The notes: a model not told the origin generated them from the letters alone. 64,000 nucleotides of DNA from Ephydatia muelleri (GCA_013339895.1 JABACO010000024.1:3215675-3279674), one strand, 5' to 3'. Positions 22,025 to 32,165 are shown, counted from the stretch's first letter. A program made the numbers and translations.

Positions 22025-23161
22025 TTGGTTCTCACATACTTCAACCCAAGAATGCCATTGGTACTCGCTTGTGATGCGAGTGCCTACGGTCTGGGAGCAG
22101 TCCTGTCCCATACATCAGACTTAGGTCATGATAAACCAATAGCATTTGCATCTAGGACATTGTCGAAAGCAGAATGCAATTATTCTCAGATGGAAAAGGA
22201 AACACTTGCACTGGTGTGGGGGATTAAATGCTTTCAACAGTACCTATATGGCAACCACTTTACATTGATAACCGACCATCAGCCCTTGGTCTCAATCCTA
22301 CAACCGAACAAGGCACTCCCATCTGTAACGGCAGCCCGACTACAGAGGTATGCACTAGTATTATCGGAGTACACATTTCACATTCAGTACAGAAGTACAC
22401 ACTGCCATGGGAATGCAGATGCACTCTCCCGTCTACCCCTGACGGAGGCTACAGAGGTGGAAAGGCAAGACAGGGAAGAGTTGGATGATTGTCCAGAAAT
22501 CAGACTCAACCAACTGGAGCAGATTCCAGTGATGACTGCAGTGTTACGAGATGCAACTGACAAGGATCCTGTGTTATCGAGGGTGTTAGAGTATATCCAA
22601 GTTGGTTGGCCAGTGGACATACCAGAAGAACTGAAATCATTTCGAGATAAGAGAGGAGAACTCGCGGCAGAACAAGGCTGCCTACTATGGGGGATTAGGG
22701 TGGTAATACCTGCCAGTCTACAAAGAAAGGTGTTGGACGAAATTCATGGTGGACATCTTGGAGTGGTGAAAATGAAAGCCCTGGCACGTGGTCATGTATG
22801 GTGGCCAAGAATTGACAAGGATATTGAGTTCAGCACTAAGAACTGTGATGGTTGCAGGCAGGTTAAACATGACCCCAAGTTGACACCAGTACACCCTTGG
22901 GAGTTTCCAGAAGGGCTGTGGAGGAGGGTACACATCGACTTTGCGGGACCCTTTGAAGGGAAGCATTTCTTAGAGGCACTAGTAGACGCCAATTCCAAAT
23001 GGTCAGAGGTGGTTATCATGGAAGACATGTCCACGGAGAAGATATTGAATAAATTGAGGGCCATGTTTGCAAGGTGGGGTATTCCCCAACAAATTGTGTC
23101 AGACTATGGACCACAGTTCACGTCTGACAAATTTGAAAAGTTTGTCAGAACGAACAATTGA
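22025..23161 (+). pseudogene. pol: Copy III RNase H and integrase N-part
   Basis: RNase H: LACDASAYGLGAVLSH, IAFASRTLSKAE, YSQMEKETLALVWGIKCF, TDHQPLV and HGNADALSRLP. Integrase zinc-binding domain HGGHLGVVKMKALARG then CDGCRQVKHD, then the core with FAGPFEG (first Asp) and VSDYGPQFTS (second Asp, with the usual following Asn changed to Tyr). It ends at FVRTNN before the catalytic Glu. Copy IV keeps NGLAERFVQ. Confidence 0.9.
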
Positions 23162-23480
23162 AAGCACAGCAAGTCACACCCGTGTGAAGCCGAGCAAAGA
23201 GTCAAGGGAGGAGTTAACTGAGACCCGACCGGAACTCGCGGTAGCACAAGGACCAGGACAAGTAGAGAGTAGCAGCACGGGGAACACCAACCCAGAAGCC
23301 ATGTCTGAGAAAAACACCACACTGGTCACACTTACGGATGAGCTACAACGGACCTGCCCAGAAAAACTACAAGCTAAGTCCAAGGAAGTCACGGCTTCCC
23401 CACTGATAGAGGAGCTACAATGGACACGCTCAGGAAGGGTGGTGAAGCCTCCTAAAAGATTCGGGGATGAGAGCCACTGA
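23067..23480 (+). pseudogene. Copy III pol tail after integrase deletion
   Basis: A frame beginning in the integrase and continuing SHTRVKPSKESREELTETRP, ending RSGRVVKPPKRFGDESH. This tail recurs in copies I, II and IV. The Arg/Pro-rich ending resembles the usual gypsy integrase C-terminus. The DNA between the second Asp and this tail was lost. Confidence 0.6.
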
Positions 23481-23640
23481 GAACGGAATGAGAGGGGAGG
23501 AAATGTGGAATACCGATATGTACTGTGTGTGTAATTAGTATAGACGGATCACGTGCATGTAAATATATATGCTGTTATTGACATATTAGTGTGATTTGGA
23601 ACAACGCTACATCTGGATAGTCTAAGGACTTCACATCTCA

Positions 23641-24620
23641 CGTAACAATGATAGGCGCAATACCCATTCCCTTTGAAAAGGGATATGTTATAAAGCATGC
23701 GTTTTTAGTTGAAAAACATACCGTCACGCCACTTTCCAATCTTACAAGGCAAAGCTGGTTATACTATCGTAGCTAGCACAAAACCGGCGAAACTGTCGGA
23801 CAAAGTGAGCAAACGCACAGTAGCGATTCTACAGAGCCAATATGCATCAAAACCCCCAACGCCACTTTTCATCTGATTCCGTCTAAGTAACACACCGTGT
23901 TTCGTTAAGAAAAGCGCTACTGGCTGACAAAATACTGCACTAAGGGATTAACAATTTCTTTTACTAAAACGTTTATAACTCGCCCAAAGAGCAAACGTAG
24001 ATAATAAAGCATGCAGGCTATCGATATGTTGTTGAAACTAGTTTCCAATGATGTATTGAGTGGTATTCCCTTCACCAGGTCGTACTGTTTGCACGTGACC
24101 CGTTACCATATATTATCTCTATTGTTTTAAAGCCATCGTGATACTCGTACTCCAGAGGTGAATACCACACGTGCTTTCCTTTTCATTACAAAGGAGATGA
24201 CGAAGAACAAATAGGTGGAAATCGGCCTACATATGACCACACATAATTGTTGAACGTTACTGGGCCCGCTCCTAAAGGATAGCCTCACCTTGTACATGTA
24301 ATTGAATCTTCTTGTTCCATTGTAACTCCGGCGCTAGGATCCAACATCGACGCCATATTTATTACCCACCCTTCCGATAAACGATTGTATTGCTTGATAA
24401 GGACGAGTAAAAATAAACATTGATGAAAGTACAGCGTGGAGAGATCATTTCCACTGCTGCTCCAATGTGAGATTAGAGCAGTTTGTTTGCACACGTGACT
24501 TCCGCAACTGCGTGGGTGTCTCCAGACTGATTATGCAATAGACCAGTGATTGGTGCACATTTAGCACTGCACACGCGTATTGAGAAGTCATAATCAATGC
24601 CAGCAGGATATACACGTATG
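23641..24620 (-). repeat. Duplicated TRIM exon-1 module, unit 1
   Basis: Inverted counterpart of 770-1722 and of 2406-3230 plus 5885-6334. It contains exon 1 (24289-24356). Apart from that exon I see no coding sequence. The end grades into sequence shared with 28335-28560. Confidence 0.8.
24289..24356 (-). CDS. TRIM-NHL exon 1, unit 1
   Basis: ATG at 24356 opens MASMLDPSAGVTMEQEDSIT, with donor AAG|GTGAGG. It is 68 bases and ends in phase 2, so it would join the terminal exon at 19642 in frame. Because that exon has a stop, the gene as a whole is a pseudogene. Gypsy copy III fills the intron. Confidence 0.6.
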
Positions 24621-24714
24621 TATTAATGAGATACACATTTGACTGTCCTTACATCAATGAGAAAAAAAGTGGACAACATGATGCTCTGATGAATTACATA
24701 CACACATGCAACAT

Positions 24715-24830
24715 AAAGAAGTGAATCAACACAAACACACACACAAAGACACAAACACGCACACACAAAAACACATACAAAGACACAAACAGACACACAA
24801 AAACACACACACACACATACACCACAGGGC
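24715..24830. repeat. CA microsatellite between TRIM module and SPOP-like gene A
   Basis: (CA)n with A and G interruptions, exactly at the change from the TRIM upstream module to SPOP-like 3' sequence. Confidence 0.9.
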
Positions 24831-24865
24831 CATGTGGTGGGAAGATTGAAGGGACAAGCCCACAC

Positions 24866-25037
24866 TCAGGATGACTGCAGTGTGCTATTGCTGCTCCCTC
24901 CACTGGACAGTCGTCGTCTCTTCCTTAGCAGTGTGGTCTCCGCCAAAGCCAGTGCCTTGAAGGCCTCGGCCACCAGGTGGGCGTGGCGGGACACAAGTGT
25001 GCTCCATCCCTGGGTGTCCTTCACTTCTGGTGCATAA
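24866..25037 (-). CDS. SPOP-like: SPOP-like C-terminal exon, gene A
   Basis: Acceptor CTCTACAG|TTATG. Encodes YAPEVKDTQGWSTLVSRHAH, then LVAEAFKALALAETTLLRKR and a Ser-rich end before the stop. This matches the SPOP tail (GWKSM..SHPHLVAEA..RKRLK), including the three-helix dimerisation part and a basic nuclear-signal-like RKRRR. Splicing from the donor at 25798 gives an in-frame Asn-Tyr join. Confidence 0.85.
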
Positions 25038-25797
25038 CTGTAGAGGGAGGGGCACCCATGGCTGGTCAACATGCTAGCCAATTACAAGCTACACTGAGAG
25101 TGAAGGAGTGGGTGGAGAAGGAAATAAGGGCACCTCCCCCTCCCACACCCTTCCATTCTTTTCTCGTTGCATTTGGGTAGAGCGATGTGCTAGAGTAACC
25201 ATTAGAATGGTTATGCTCATGTGAGAGTACCCAATAGAAGCAGTTAGGTTGAATTTGGTTCAACTGATAAGCTTTTCATGATTAGGAAGCCAGACAGGTT
25301 ACATATCACAAAGTGCACTCAAATGGGATAGCTATTGTGATGACTGTGGGCTGATATCAAGTCCACCACTGGTATAGCTTAAAAAAAATGCACACCAATA
25401 CAGGCCCTGATATCCCTTTGTAAGGAGCTAAAACTGATTTACTACAATCATTATCATGCTTACATACTGAAGGAAGAGAGGGAGAGAGGGTGAATGGAGT
25501 GTGAAAGACATATACATGTAGGTAAGAGGGAAAGAGAGAGGGAGTATAAGTGGGGAAAGGGAGGGAACAACTCTGGGGGGGTAGCATCACAAGCTAACAC
25601 TTAGGCCACACATACAAGCACAAACACGAACAGGATGGCTCAGATTGATATACAGAAAGTAAATATCTCAATCATTCAAATTCATTATCAAACTAATAGA
25701 AAATACTTTACCCCTCCCCCTCACACACATATACACACACAGCCATTCAGCAATCAGCATGCACTCCTACATGAGCTCAAACCACACCCACACTGAC

Positions 25798-25940
25798 TTG
25801 TTAATGAAATCAATGCACATGGCTTTGAGCTGTGTGGCTGAGTGAAGGTCAGCCAACACCAGTGTGTCTGAAACATTCTCAATGTTCAGATTGGCACACA
25901 AAGCCTCCTCACACATCACCTTGATACGATCCAATGCATA
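25798..25940 (-). CDS. SPOP-like: SPOP-like BTB/BACK exon, gene A
   Basis: 143 bases: acceptor CCCTACAG|TATGC, donor AACAA|GTCAGT. Encodes [40 protein letters not shown] and CIDFIN, the end of the BTB fold and the start of the BACK-like segment by which SPOP binds CUL3. The acceptor is preceded by a 260-base GGGA/TCCC tract. Confidence 0.88.
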
Positions 25941-25964
25941 CTGTAGGGAAAGACCAGTAGGTAA

Positions 25965-26235
25965 GAGGGAGGGAGGGAGGGAGAGAGAGGGAGGGGGAGG
26001 GAGGGGGAGGGAGGGAGGGAGGAAATGGTGAGGAAGGGATGGAGGGAGAGGAGGGAGTGAGGGAGGGAGGATGAAATACACTGAGGTAGAAGGGAGAGGA
26101 GGGAGGGAGAAAATAATATGTGGAAGGAAGGCCAGTCGGTAAGAGGGAGGGAGGGAGGGAGTGAGGGAGGGAGGGAGGAGGAAGGGAGGGTAGGAGAGGA
26201 AGGGGAGAGGGCAAGAGAGGGAAGGAGGATGAGTG
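25965..26235. repeat. Polypurine GGGA tract in SPOP-like intron, gene A
   Basis: Almost pure (GGGA/GAGG)n on the plus strand, hence a polypyrimidine strand in the direction of transcription directly 5' of the 25940 acceptor. Similar tracts lie at 30375-30535 and 41460-41560 at the same place in copies B and C. Confidence 0.92.
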
Positions 26236-26367
26236 GGAGTAAGAAAGATACATGTACAAGGAGAGCTAGAGAAGGAAGATGTTTGGAGAGGGTGGGAGGG
26301 AGCAACTCTGGGGTACCACACAGGCTAACACTTAGGCCACACACAAACAGATTTCCAAACACAATAC

Positions 26368-26490
26368 CTTATCAGCTACTGACAGAAAGGAGTCAGCCAT
26401 CTTCTTTAGGTTGGGTGCCTTGCCTGTGTAGATGTAGGCGAGCATCTCCTGCATCACCTCCTGATCCAGGTCACTGATCTCAACACGGTT
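26368..26490 (-). CDS. SPOP-like: SPOP-like BTB exon, gene A (NRVEI block)
   Basis: 123 bases: acceptor ATCACAG|AACCG, donor GATAAG|GTATTG. Encodes [35 protein letters not shown] and ADK. It corresponds to the [29 protein letters not shown] block of the BTB domain. Length and phase match copies B and C. Confidence 0.9.
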
Positions 26491-26549
26491 CTGTGATGGA
26501 AGGGAGGGAGGGGCAGCTCTGGCGTACACAAAAGGGGACCGTCTCTTAC

Positions 26550-26605
26550 CTTCCTACTTTCCTCCATCTCGTGTTCAAACATGGCACTGAATACAGGAGA
26601 CCTGG
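26550..26605 (-). CDS. SPOP-like: SPOP-like BTB exon, gene A ([10 protein letters not shown] block)
   Basis: 56 bases: acceptor CTTGCAG|CCAGG, donor AGGAAG|GTAAGA. Encodes [19 protein letters not shown], nearly identical to SPOP. Phase 1 at its start requires an upstream exon ending after the first base of an Ala codon. Confidence 0.88.
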
Positions 26606-27495
26606 CTGCAAGGAGGATGGATTCAATGCAACACACTGTGTGTCCATTGGCTGATTCAATCTCATTAACAGTGACCACCAATCAGTAAATGATGGCTGTG
26701 GTGTAGGATAACATTCTCATTACAAGGGATAACAGAACAGATAAAACCAAGGAGGGACTACAAGCTTGGTGGTTTCTGTACAAACAGCTTTTCAACACCA
26801 TAAATTTTAATAGAATAAGCATTTTAAGAGCTGTGATTGCAACTATTACTATTCCCAAAGAGTGGTTGAAATGCATTTCTTGATTTTAACAATGTACACA
26901 ACAGACACATTACCTGCACAACATATTAGGAAATGTGAGCTATTTGAATATCATTGGAACCATACAGCATGCCCCACTCAAGGAGTCTTGTGATTGAAAC
27001 AAGTGGGATGGGTCCATGTGTGCCACAACCTCCAATTTGTCGGCCAATATGTGGGCCTTTTCAGACAAGTGACTATCTATTCATTGAAGGTTTTGGTGAA
27101 GCTTAGCACAAGCTTAATACATGACTGAATCCTAAAGAATGTGGGACTTCATAATTTGTGCTCCTGTTACAAATTTAAATACTAAGGGAATACTGCACAA
27201 CATAGTCCAGGCTCTTTTCTTATCCACAGTTGGCTCAATGTACTACTAAACTGAGTTTGTCCTCAGCCATTGCACATTCTTAAAATTAACAATCAATAAT
27301 AGAACAGCTAAGTGTTGATTCTATTGCTAAGCAACAGGTAGTGAGTGCATAGTGCAAGTAGCCACTAGAAGGATCGTCCACACCATCACTGGAGCATTCA
27401 ACCATTGCTATCACTGACACATTCAACCATAGCTAGCCCTAGATAGCCAACAAGCTGTCACTGAACATTACTCCTCCATGCAACACAACAACGTA
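26606..27495 (-). other. Intron of SPOP-like gene A
   Basis: AT-rich, with no coding match. Around 27390-27440 are CACTGGAGCATTCAACCA-type short repeats that form a longer tandem array at 31040-31165 in gene B. Confidence 0.6.
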
Positions 27496-27499
27496 CAGT

Positions 27500-27866
27500 G
27501 AATACTCTCACATAGCAACCCACTCCCTTTAGTCCCCCATCAAATGGCCCTCACATAGCAACCCACTCCCTTTAGTCCCCATCAAATGGTCCTCACATAG
27601 CAACCCACTCCCTATAGTCCCCCATCAAATGGCCCTCACATAGCAACCCACTCCCTTTAGTCCCCCATCAAATGGCCCTCACATAGCAACCCACTTCCTT
27701 TAGTCCCCCATCAAATGGCCCTCACATAGCAACCCACTCCCTTTAGTCCCCCATCAAATGGCCCTCACATAGCAACCCACTCCCTTTAGCCACTCCCTTT
27801 AGTCCCCCATCAAATGGCCCTCACATAGCAACCTACTCCCATTAGTCCCCCATCAAATGGCCCTCC
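27500..27866. repeat. 43-bp minisatellite in SPOP-like gene A
   Basis: Eight to nine tandem copies of a unit beginning TCACATAGCAACCCACTCCC and ending CCATCAAATGGCCC, with few differences (one copy contains an extra CCACTCCCTTTAG). It is absent from the matching place in gene B. Confidence 0.95.
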
Positions 27867-27937
27867 ATTTCACAACAGATAGACCCCACAATGCTCCCCT
27901 CCCCCTTCCACCACTCATCAGCCAACACTGCTTTGTG

Positions 27938-28099
27938 TGCTTTGAACTCATGGCTTCCCACAGCCAACATCACGTCACTGAACTGGCCATCTTCCAAGAG
28001 GCATGCCAGGTCAGAGCTAAAGTTACACTCCGGTACCTTGGGACTGTTGGACATCACCGATGTACCACTTTGGTTCACCACGTCCGATACCACACTCAC
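27938..28099 (-). CDS. SPOP-like: SPOP-like BTB first exon, gene A
   Basis: Acceptor CATCAG|GTGAGTGTGG. Encodes VSVVSDVVNQSGTSVMSNS, KVPECNFSSDLACLLEDG, then FSDVMLAVGSHEFKAHKAVL, the linker and first part of the SPOP BTB domain. The expected donor after KAVL is not evident: TTGGCTGATG continues into the minisatellite area. This exon is present only in gene A, and gene A has no MATH exons upstream. Confidence 0.82.
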
Positions 28100-28620
28100 C
28101 TGATGTGAGTGTGTGTGCACATATGTATGTGTATGTGCATGAGTGTGTGATAGTGTTTGTACATATGTGTGTGCAAATGTGTGTGTGCATGTGCGTATTG
28201 TGAATGTATGTCAGCATGTGTGTATGTGTTCATGTGTGTGCATGAAAATTTATGTGTGTGCATGTGTGTGTGTTGGGTGTGTGTGTGCACATGTGTGCAC
28301 AAATGAGGCGTAAAGAGGGGAAGCACACTAATTCCGCAACTGCGTGGGTGTCTCCAGACTGACTATGCAATAGACCAGTGTGGGTACTGACTGGTGCACA
28401 TTGACACAAAACCAGTACTGCACACACGTATTGAGAAGTCATAATCAATGCCAGCAGGATATACACGTATGGATTAATGAGATACACATTTGACTGTCCT
28501 TACACCAATGAGAAAAAAAAGTAGAAAACATGATGCTCTGATGAGTTGCACAAAATACATACACACATGCAACATAAGGAAGGGCCATGTGGTGGGAAGA
28601 TTGAAGGGGACAAGCCCTCA
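28100..28620. other. Junction of SPOP intron, TG tract and TRIM upstream module
   Basis: 28105-28300 is TG-rich intron sequence. The motif ATGAGGCGTAAAGAGGGGAAGCACACTAA (to about 28331) is SPOP intron sequence also found at 17048 and 31450. It then switches abruptly to TTCCGCAACTGCGTGGGTG, part of the TRIM upstream module, without TRIM exon 1. It runs into the C-terminal exon of SPOP-like gene B. Confidence 0.75.
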
Positions 28621-28621
28621 C

Positions 28622-28793
28622 TCAGGATGACTGCAGTGTGCTATTGCTGCTCCCTCCACTGGACAGTCTTCGTCTGTTCCTTAGCAGTGTGGTCTCCGCC
28701 AAAGCCAGTGCCTTGAAGGCCTCGGCCACAAGGTGGGTGTGGCGGGACACAAGTGTGCTCCATCCCTGGGTGTCCATCACTTCTGGTGCATAA
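28622..28793 (-). CDS. SPOP-like: SPOP-like C-terminal exon, gene B
   Basis: Same as the exon at 24866 with a few substitutions (Thr for Ala in SRHTHLVAEAFKALALAETT, NRRR for KRRR). Acceptor CTCCACAG|TTATG. The reading frame is open to the stop. It belongs with the exons at 30215-32029. Confidence 0.82.
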
Positions 28794-28859
28794 CTGTGGA
28801 GGGAGGGGCACCCATGGCTGGTCAACATGTTTGCCAATTACAAGCTACACTGTCACTAG

Positions 28860-29110
28860 CAGAAGGAAGGAGTGGGTGGAGAAGGAAATAAGGGCACCCA
28901 CACCTTCCATTCATTGCTTGTTGCATTTGGGAAGAGTGATGTGCTAGAGTAACCATTAGAATGGTTATGCTCATGTGAGAGTTTTTACTGGTTAAAGAGC
29001 TTTTCTCTTACACTTACTGCGGCAAAACTCTCACTGTGTGTGTGTGTATGTGTGTGTGTGTGTGAGCTACCCACAGCATAGCGAAAAAGAATAAAAGGTG
29101 CGGGGGGAGG
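28860..29110. other. SPOP gene B intron start with TG tract
   Basis: No gene. TG microsatellite at 29035-29063, with the recurring GAGTAACCATTAGAATGGTT sequence also seen near 25200 and 40310. Confidence 0.6.
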
Positions 29111-29124
29111 TGCCTTCACTCTAG

Positions 29125-29592
29125 CCACCCACTCCTTCACTCTCTACTAGCCACCCACTCCTTCACTCTCTACTAGCCACCCACCTCCTTCACTCTCTAC
29201 TAGCCACCCACTCCTTCACTCTCTGCTAGCCACCCACTCCTTCACTCTCTACTAGCCACCCACTCCTTCACTCTCTACTAGCCACCCACTCCTTCACTCT
29301 CTGCTAGCCACCCACTCCTTCACTCTCTACTAGCCACCCACTCCTTCACTCTCTGCTAGCCACCCACTCCTTCACTCTCTACTAGCCACCCACTCCTTCA
29401 CTCTCTGCTAGCCACCCACTCCTTCACTCTCTGCTGGCCACCCACTCCTTCACTCTCTGCTGGCCACCCACTCCTTCACTCTCTACTAGCCACCCACTCC
29501 TTCACTCTCTGCTAGCCACCCACTCCTTCACTCTCTACTAGCCACCCACTCCTTCACTCTCTGCTGGCCACCCACTCCTTCACTCTCTGCTG
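29125..29592. repeat. 26-bp minisatellite
   Basis: About 18 tandem copies of CTAGCCACCCACTCCTTCAC plus TCTCTA. The last position alternates among three variants (CTACTAG, CTGCTAG, CTGCTGG) along the array. A two-copy version occurs at 40527-40570 in copy C and a single unit near 25090 in gene A. Confidence 0.95.
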
Positions 29593-30214
29593 GGCTTCAG
29601 TGTAGATACATGTAGTTCTTAGACTAAGAAAAACCAAAACACCCCTCCCCCTATAACACCCATCAATCAAATACATGTAAATCAGAAAGCAAATTATAGA
29701 TGTCGTTCCACGACCATGGGGGTGATGCATTTTTTAGATCAAGAACCACTATCTTGAGCGCTAGCGTGTAAACGGCTTTAGATTGTTCAAGCGCCATGAT
29801 CAATTATCAATGTTAACATGTTGTATACTGGTTAGAGTATTTATAACCAACATAAGCTAACTAGTGATTATAAATACATATTGAAGGAAGAGCAGAGAGG
29901 ATGAATGTAGTGTGAAAGACATGTACAGTGTAGGTATGAGGGAAGGAGAGAGAGAGGGAGGGAGGGAGGGAAAAACTCTTGGGGGGGGGGGGGGTAGCAT
30001 CACAAGCTAACACTTAGGCCACACATACAAACACAAACAGATTTCCAGACACTGGATGGCTAAAATTGATTTACTGAAAGTAAATATCTCAATAATTCAA
30101 ATTCATCATCAAACAGGAAAATGCTTGACTCTCCCCCTCACACACATATAAACACACAGCCATTCAGCAATCAGCATGCACTCCTACATGAGCTCAAACC
30201 ATACCAACACTGAC
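29593..30214. other. SPOP gene B intron
   Basis: AT-rich, with a GGGA patch and poly-G at about 29950-29995. No coding sequence seen. Confidence 0.5.
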
Positions 30215-30357
30215 TTGTTAATGAAATTGATGCACATGGCTTCGAACTGTGTGGCTGAGTGAAGGTCAGCCAACACCAGTGTGTCTGAAACATTCTCAAT
30301 GTTCAAATTGGCACACAGAGCCTCCTCACACATCACCTTGAGACGATCCAATGCATA
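30215..30357 (-). CDS. SPOP-like: SPOP-like BTB/BACK exon, gene B
   Basis: 143 bases with both splice sites. Encodes [40 protein letters not shown] and CINFIN. The polypurine tract at 30375-30535 again directly precedes its acceptor. Confidence 0.86.
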
Positions 30358-30374
30358 CTGTAGAGAAAGACCAG

Positions 30375-30535
30375 TAGGTAAGAGGGAGGGAGAGAGGGAG
30401 GGAGGAAAGGGAGAGGGAGGGAGAGAGGGAGGGTGGGAGAGAGGGTGGGAGGGAGGGAGGGAGGCTGGGAGGGAGGGAGGAGGGGAGTGAGGGAGGAGGG
30501 GAGTGAGGGAAAGAGGAGAGGGCAAGAGAGGGAAG
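30375..30535. repeat. Polypurine GGGA tract, gene B
   Basis: GGGA/GAGG repeat equivalent to 25965-26235, shorter and with different internal arrangement. Confidence 0.9.
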
Positions 30536-30668
30536 GAGGATGAGTGGGAGTAAGAAAGATACATGTACAAGAAGAGCTAGATGTGTGGAGAGGAGGGAGG
30601 GAGCAACTCTGGGATGCTAACACTTAGGACACACACAACAAACACAAACAAATTTGCAAACACAATAC

Positions 30669-30791
30669 CTTATCAGCCGCTGACAGAAGGGAGTCGGCCA
30701 TCTTCTTTAGGTTGGGTGCCTTGCCTGTGTAGATGTAGGCGAGCATCTCTTGCATCACCTCCTGATCCAGGTCACTGATCTCAACACGGTT
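30669..30791 (-). CDS. SPOP-like: SPOP-like BTB exon, gene B (NRVEI block)
   Basis: 123 bases, same splice sites and reading as 26368-26490, ending [11 protein letters not shown]. Confidence 0.88.
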
Positions 30792-30850
30792 CTGTGATGG
30801 GTATGAGATAGGGTCAGCTCTGGCGTACACAAAAGGGGACCATCTCTTAC

Positions 30851-30906
30851 CTTCCTAATTTCCTCCATCTCGTGTTCAAACATGGCACTGAAAACAGGAG
30901 ACCTGG
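30851..30906 (-). CDS. SPOP-like: SPOP-like BTB exon, gene B ([10 protein letters not shown] block)
   Basis: 56 bases encoding [19 protein letters not shown]. Next upstream should be the KVPEC exon, but between here and 31513 there is only intron and repeat sequence, so gene B lacks the first BTB exon. Confidence 0.86.
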
Positions 30907-31039
30907 CTGCAAGGAGGATGGATTCAATGCAACACACTGTGTGTCCATTGGCTGATTCAATCTCATTAACAGTGACCAACAATCAGTAAATGAGGGTAGT
31001 GGTGTATTCTATGCAACAGGTGCATAGTGCAAGTAGCCA

Positions 31040-31165
31040 CTTGAAGGAAGGTCCACACCATCACTGCAGGTGCATTCAACCATAGCCATCACTGGAGCAT
31101 TCAACCACAGCCATCACTGGAGCATTCAACCATAGCCATCACTGGTGCATTCAACCATAGCTACC
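31040..31165. repeat. Short tandem repeat, about 26 bp
   Basis: About four copies of CCATCACTGGAGCATTCAAC plus CATAG with small changes. Degenerate copies occur at 27385-27435. Confidence 0.85.
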
Positions 31166-31239
31166 CCTAGATAGCCAACAAGCTGTCACTGAACATTACT
31201 CCTCCATGCAACACAACAACGTACAGTGAATACTCACCT

Positions 31240-31460
31240 GATGTGTGAGTGTGTGTTCATATGCATGTGTATGTGCATAAGTGTGCGATAGTGTATGTAC
31301 ATACATGTATGTGTATGCAAATGTATGTGCATTGTGAATGTGTGTGTGTTGGGTGTGTGTGTGTGCATGTGTGTACATGTGTATGTGCATGTGTGTATGT
31401 GCATGTGTGACTGTGTGTTGGGTGTGTGTGTGTGCACATGTGTGTACAAATGAGGCGTAA
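31240..31460. repeat. TG-rich intron sequence, gene B
   Basis: TG and TATG repeats matching 28105-28310 and 16870-17060. The ACTCACCTGATGTG remnant at about 31232 marks the old acceptor of the deleted first BTB exon. Confidence 0.75.
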
Positions 31461-31512
31461 AGAGGGGAAGCACACTAATGAACACATCAGGCCATGAGTT
31501 GTGGCTACTCAC

Positions 31513-31640
31513 CTCGCAGTACAGCGTGAGCTTGACATCGGGAAGAAGTCCATTGGCTTTATCAAAGAGGAAGTCCCGTCTGATGAATTTCTTGAACCCC
31601 CAATCCCTCCCCTGGTCAAAGTTATACGCCCTCTGACTCT
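31513..31640 (-). CDS. SPOP-like: SPOP-like MATH exon, gene B (second)
   Basis: 128 bases: acceptor GTGTGCAG|AG, donor GCGAG|GTGAGTAG. Encodes [20 protein letters not shown], then [20 protein letters not shown] and CE. This is the MATH substrate-groove part, nearly the human SPOP sequence. Open throughout. Confidence 0.88.
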
Positions 31641-31734
31641 CTGCACACACGTGACAGGGAAGGATCACGGAGCAGTAACAACATGTGCACACACAAATAT
31701 ACATACCTGCACATACATACATGCACATTTGTAC

Positions 31735-31830
31735 ATACACACGCACACACACACACACACATACACACACACACACGCATACACACACACACACATACAT
31801 ACACACATATACATACACACACACACTTAC
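31735..31830. repeat. CA microsatellite
   Basis: (CA)n in the intron between MATH exons, matching 17330-17415. Confidence 0.9.
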
Positions 31831-31878
31831 TCGAATCACACAAACACATTCTACAAATGCACAGTATCATTCTCTCAT

Positions 31879-32029
31879 CCATTGCCTTGCGTTCTTCCTT
31901 CTTGTTGTTTAGGATGGAGAATTTGAACTTGGCCCGCACTTCACTTTTGTTGCCCGAGAGGAGCAGCAGGTAAAGAGACAGGTAGTCTCTACTCTCCTCA
32001 TCCAGCCCCTTCAGATTCATCCTCAAAAC
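31879..32029 (-). CDS. SPOP-like: SPOP-like MATH exon, gene B (first; donor mutated)
   Basis: Acceptor CATCCATCAG|GTTTTG. Encodes [20 protein letters not shown], then [15 protein letters not shown] and ERKAM. The sister exon ends AATGG|GTGAGAG, but here the donor reads AATGG|ATGAGAG, with GT changed to AT, so normal splicing to the exon at 31640 should fail. The upstream MATH exon (the WTINNFSFCREE region of SPOP) is not found. Confidence 0.82.
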
Positions 32030-32086
32030 CTGATGGATGTATGAGGGGGAGAGAGGGTGTCGCAGCGAGGGGGATGTGAGCAGTAC

Positions 32087-32165
32087 TGTTCATCCTCTTT
32101 CCCAGCATGCGTACAGTGATGTTCTGAATGTTGAGACTCTTCCCATGGGTCTGGTTCATGTAGTC
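32087..32165 (-). pseudogene. AGAP-like: AGAP-like PH exon, unit 2, abutting SPOP MATH exon
   Basis: Same exon as 17937-18015 ([25 protein letters not shown]). The linker exon of unit 1 has been removed by a deletion between two roughly 40-bp direct repeats, so only 57 bases separate its donor from the SPOP-like MATH exon. Splicing that pair would shift the frame (phase 1 into phase 0). It is a fragment. Confidence 0.6.

Larger units (their letters stand above)
20210..23635 (+). mobile_element. Ty3/gypsy copy III
   Basis: LTRs 20210-20342 and 23504-23635 (TGTG...CACA), with TCTCA on both sides (20205-20209 and 23636-23640). Primer-binding candidate TGGCGATGAGGGTGGGAT directly follows the 5' LTR. 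The order gag knuckle, protease, RT, RNase H, integrase is the Ty3/gypsy order. Gag is internally deleted, and the integrase is truncated after the second Asp, with the tail (SHTRVKPSK) fused on. It lies in intron 1 of the TRIM-NHL pseudogene, in the opposite direction to it. Confidence 0.93.

Noticed and set aside
25909..26362. Pro/Ser/Leu-rich frames over the GGGA tracts (also 30333-30623, 41402-41666)
   Set aside because: Reading frames of (TCCC)n; the real exons lie beside them.
27500..29592. CRISPR-like direct repeats
   Set aside because: Units are contiguous without unique spacers, and the setting is a eukaryotic intron. These are minisatellites.
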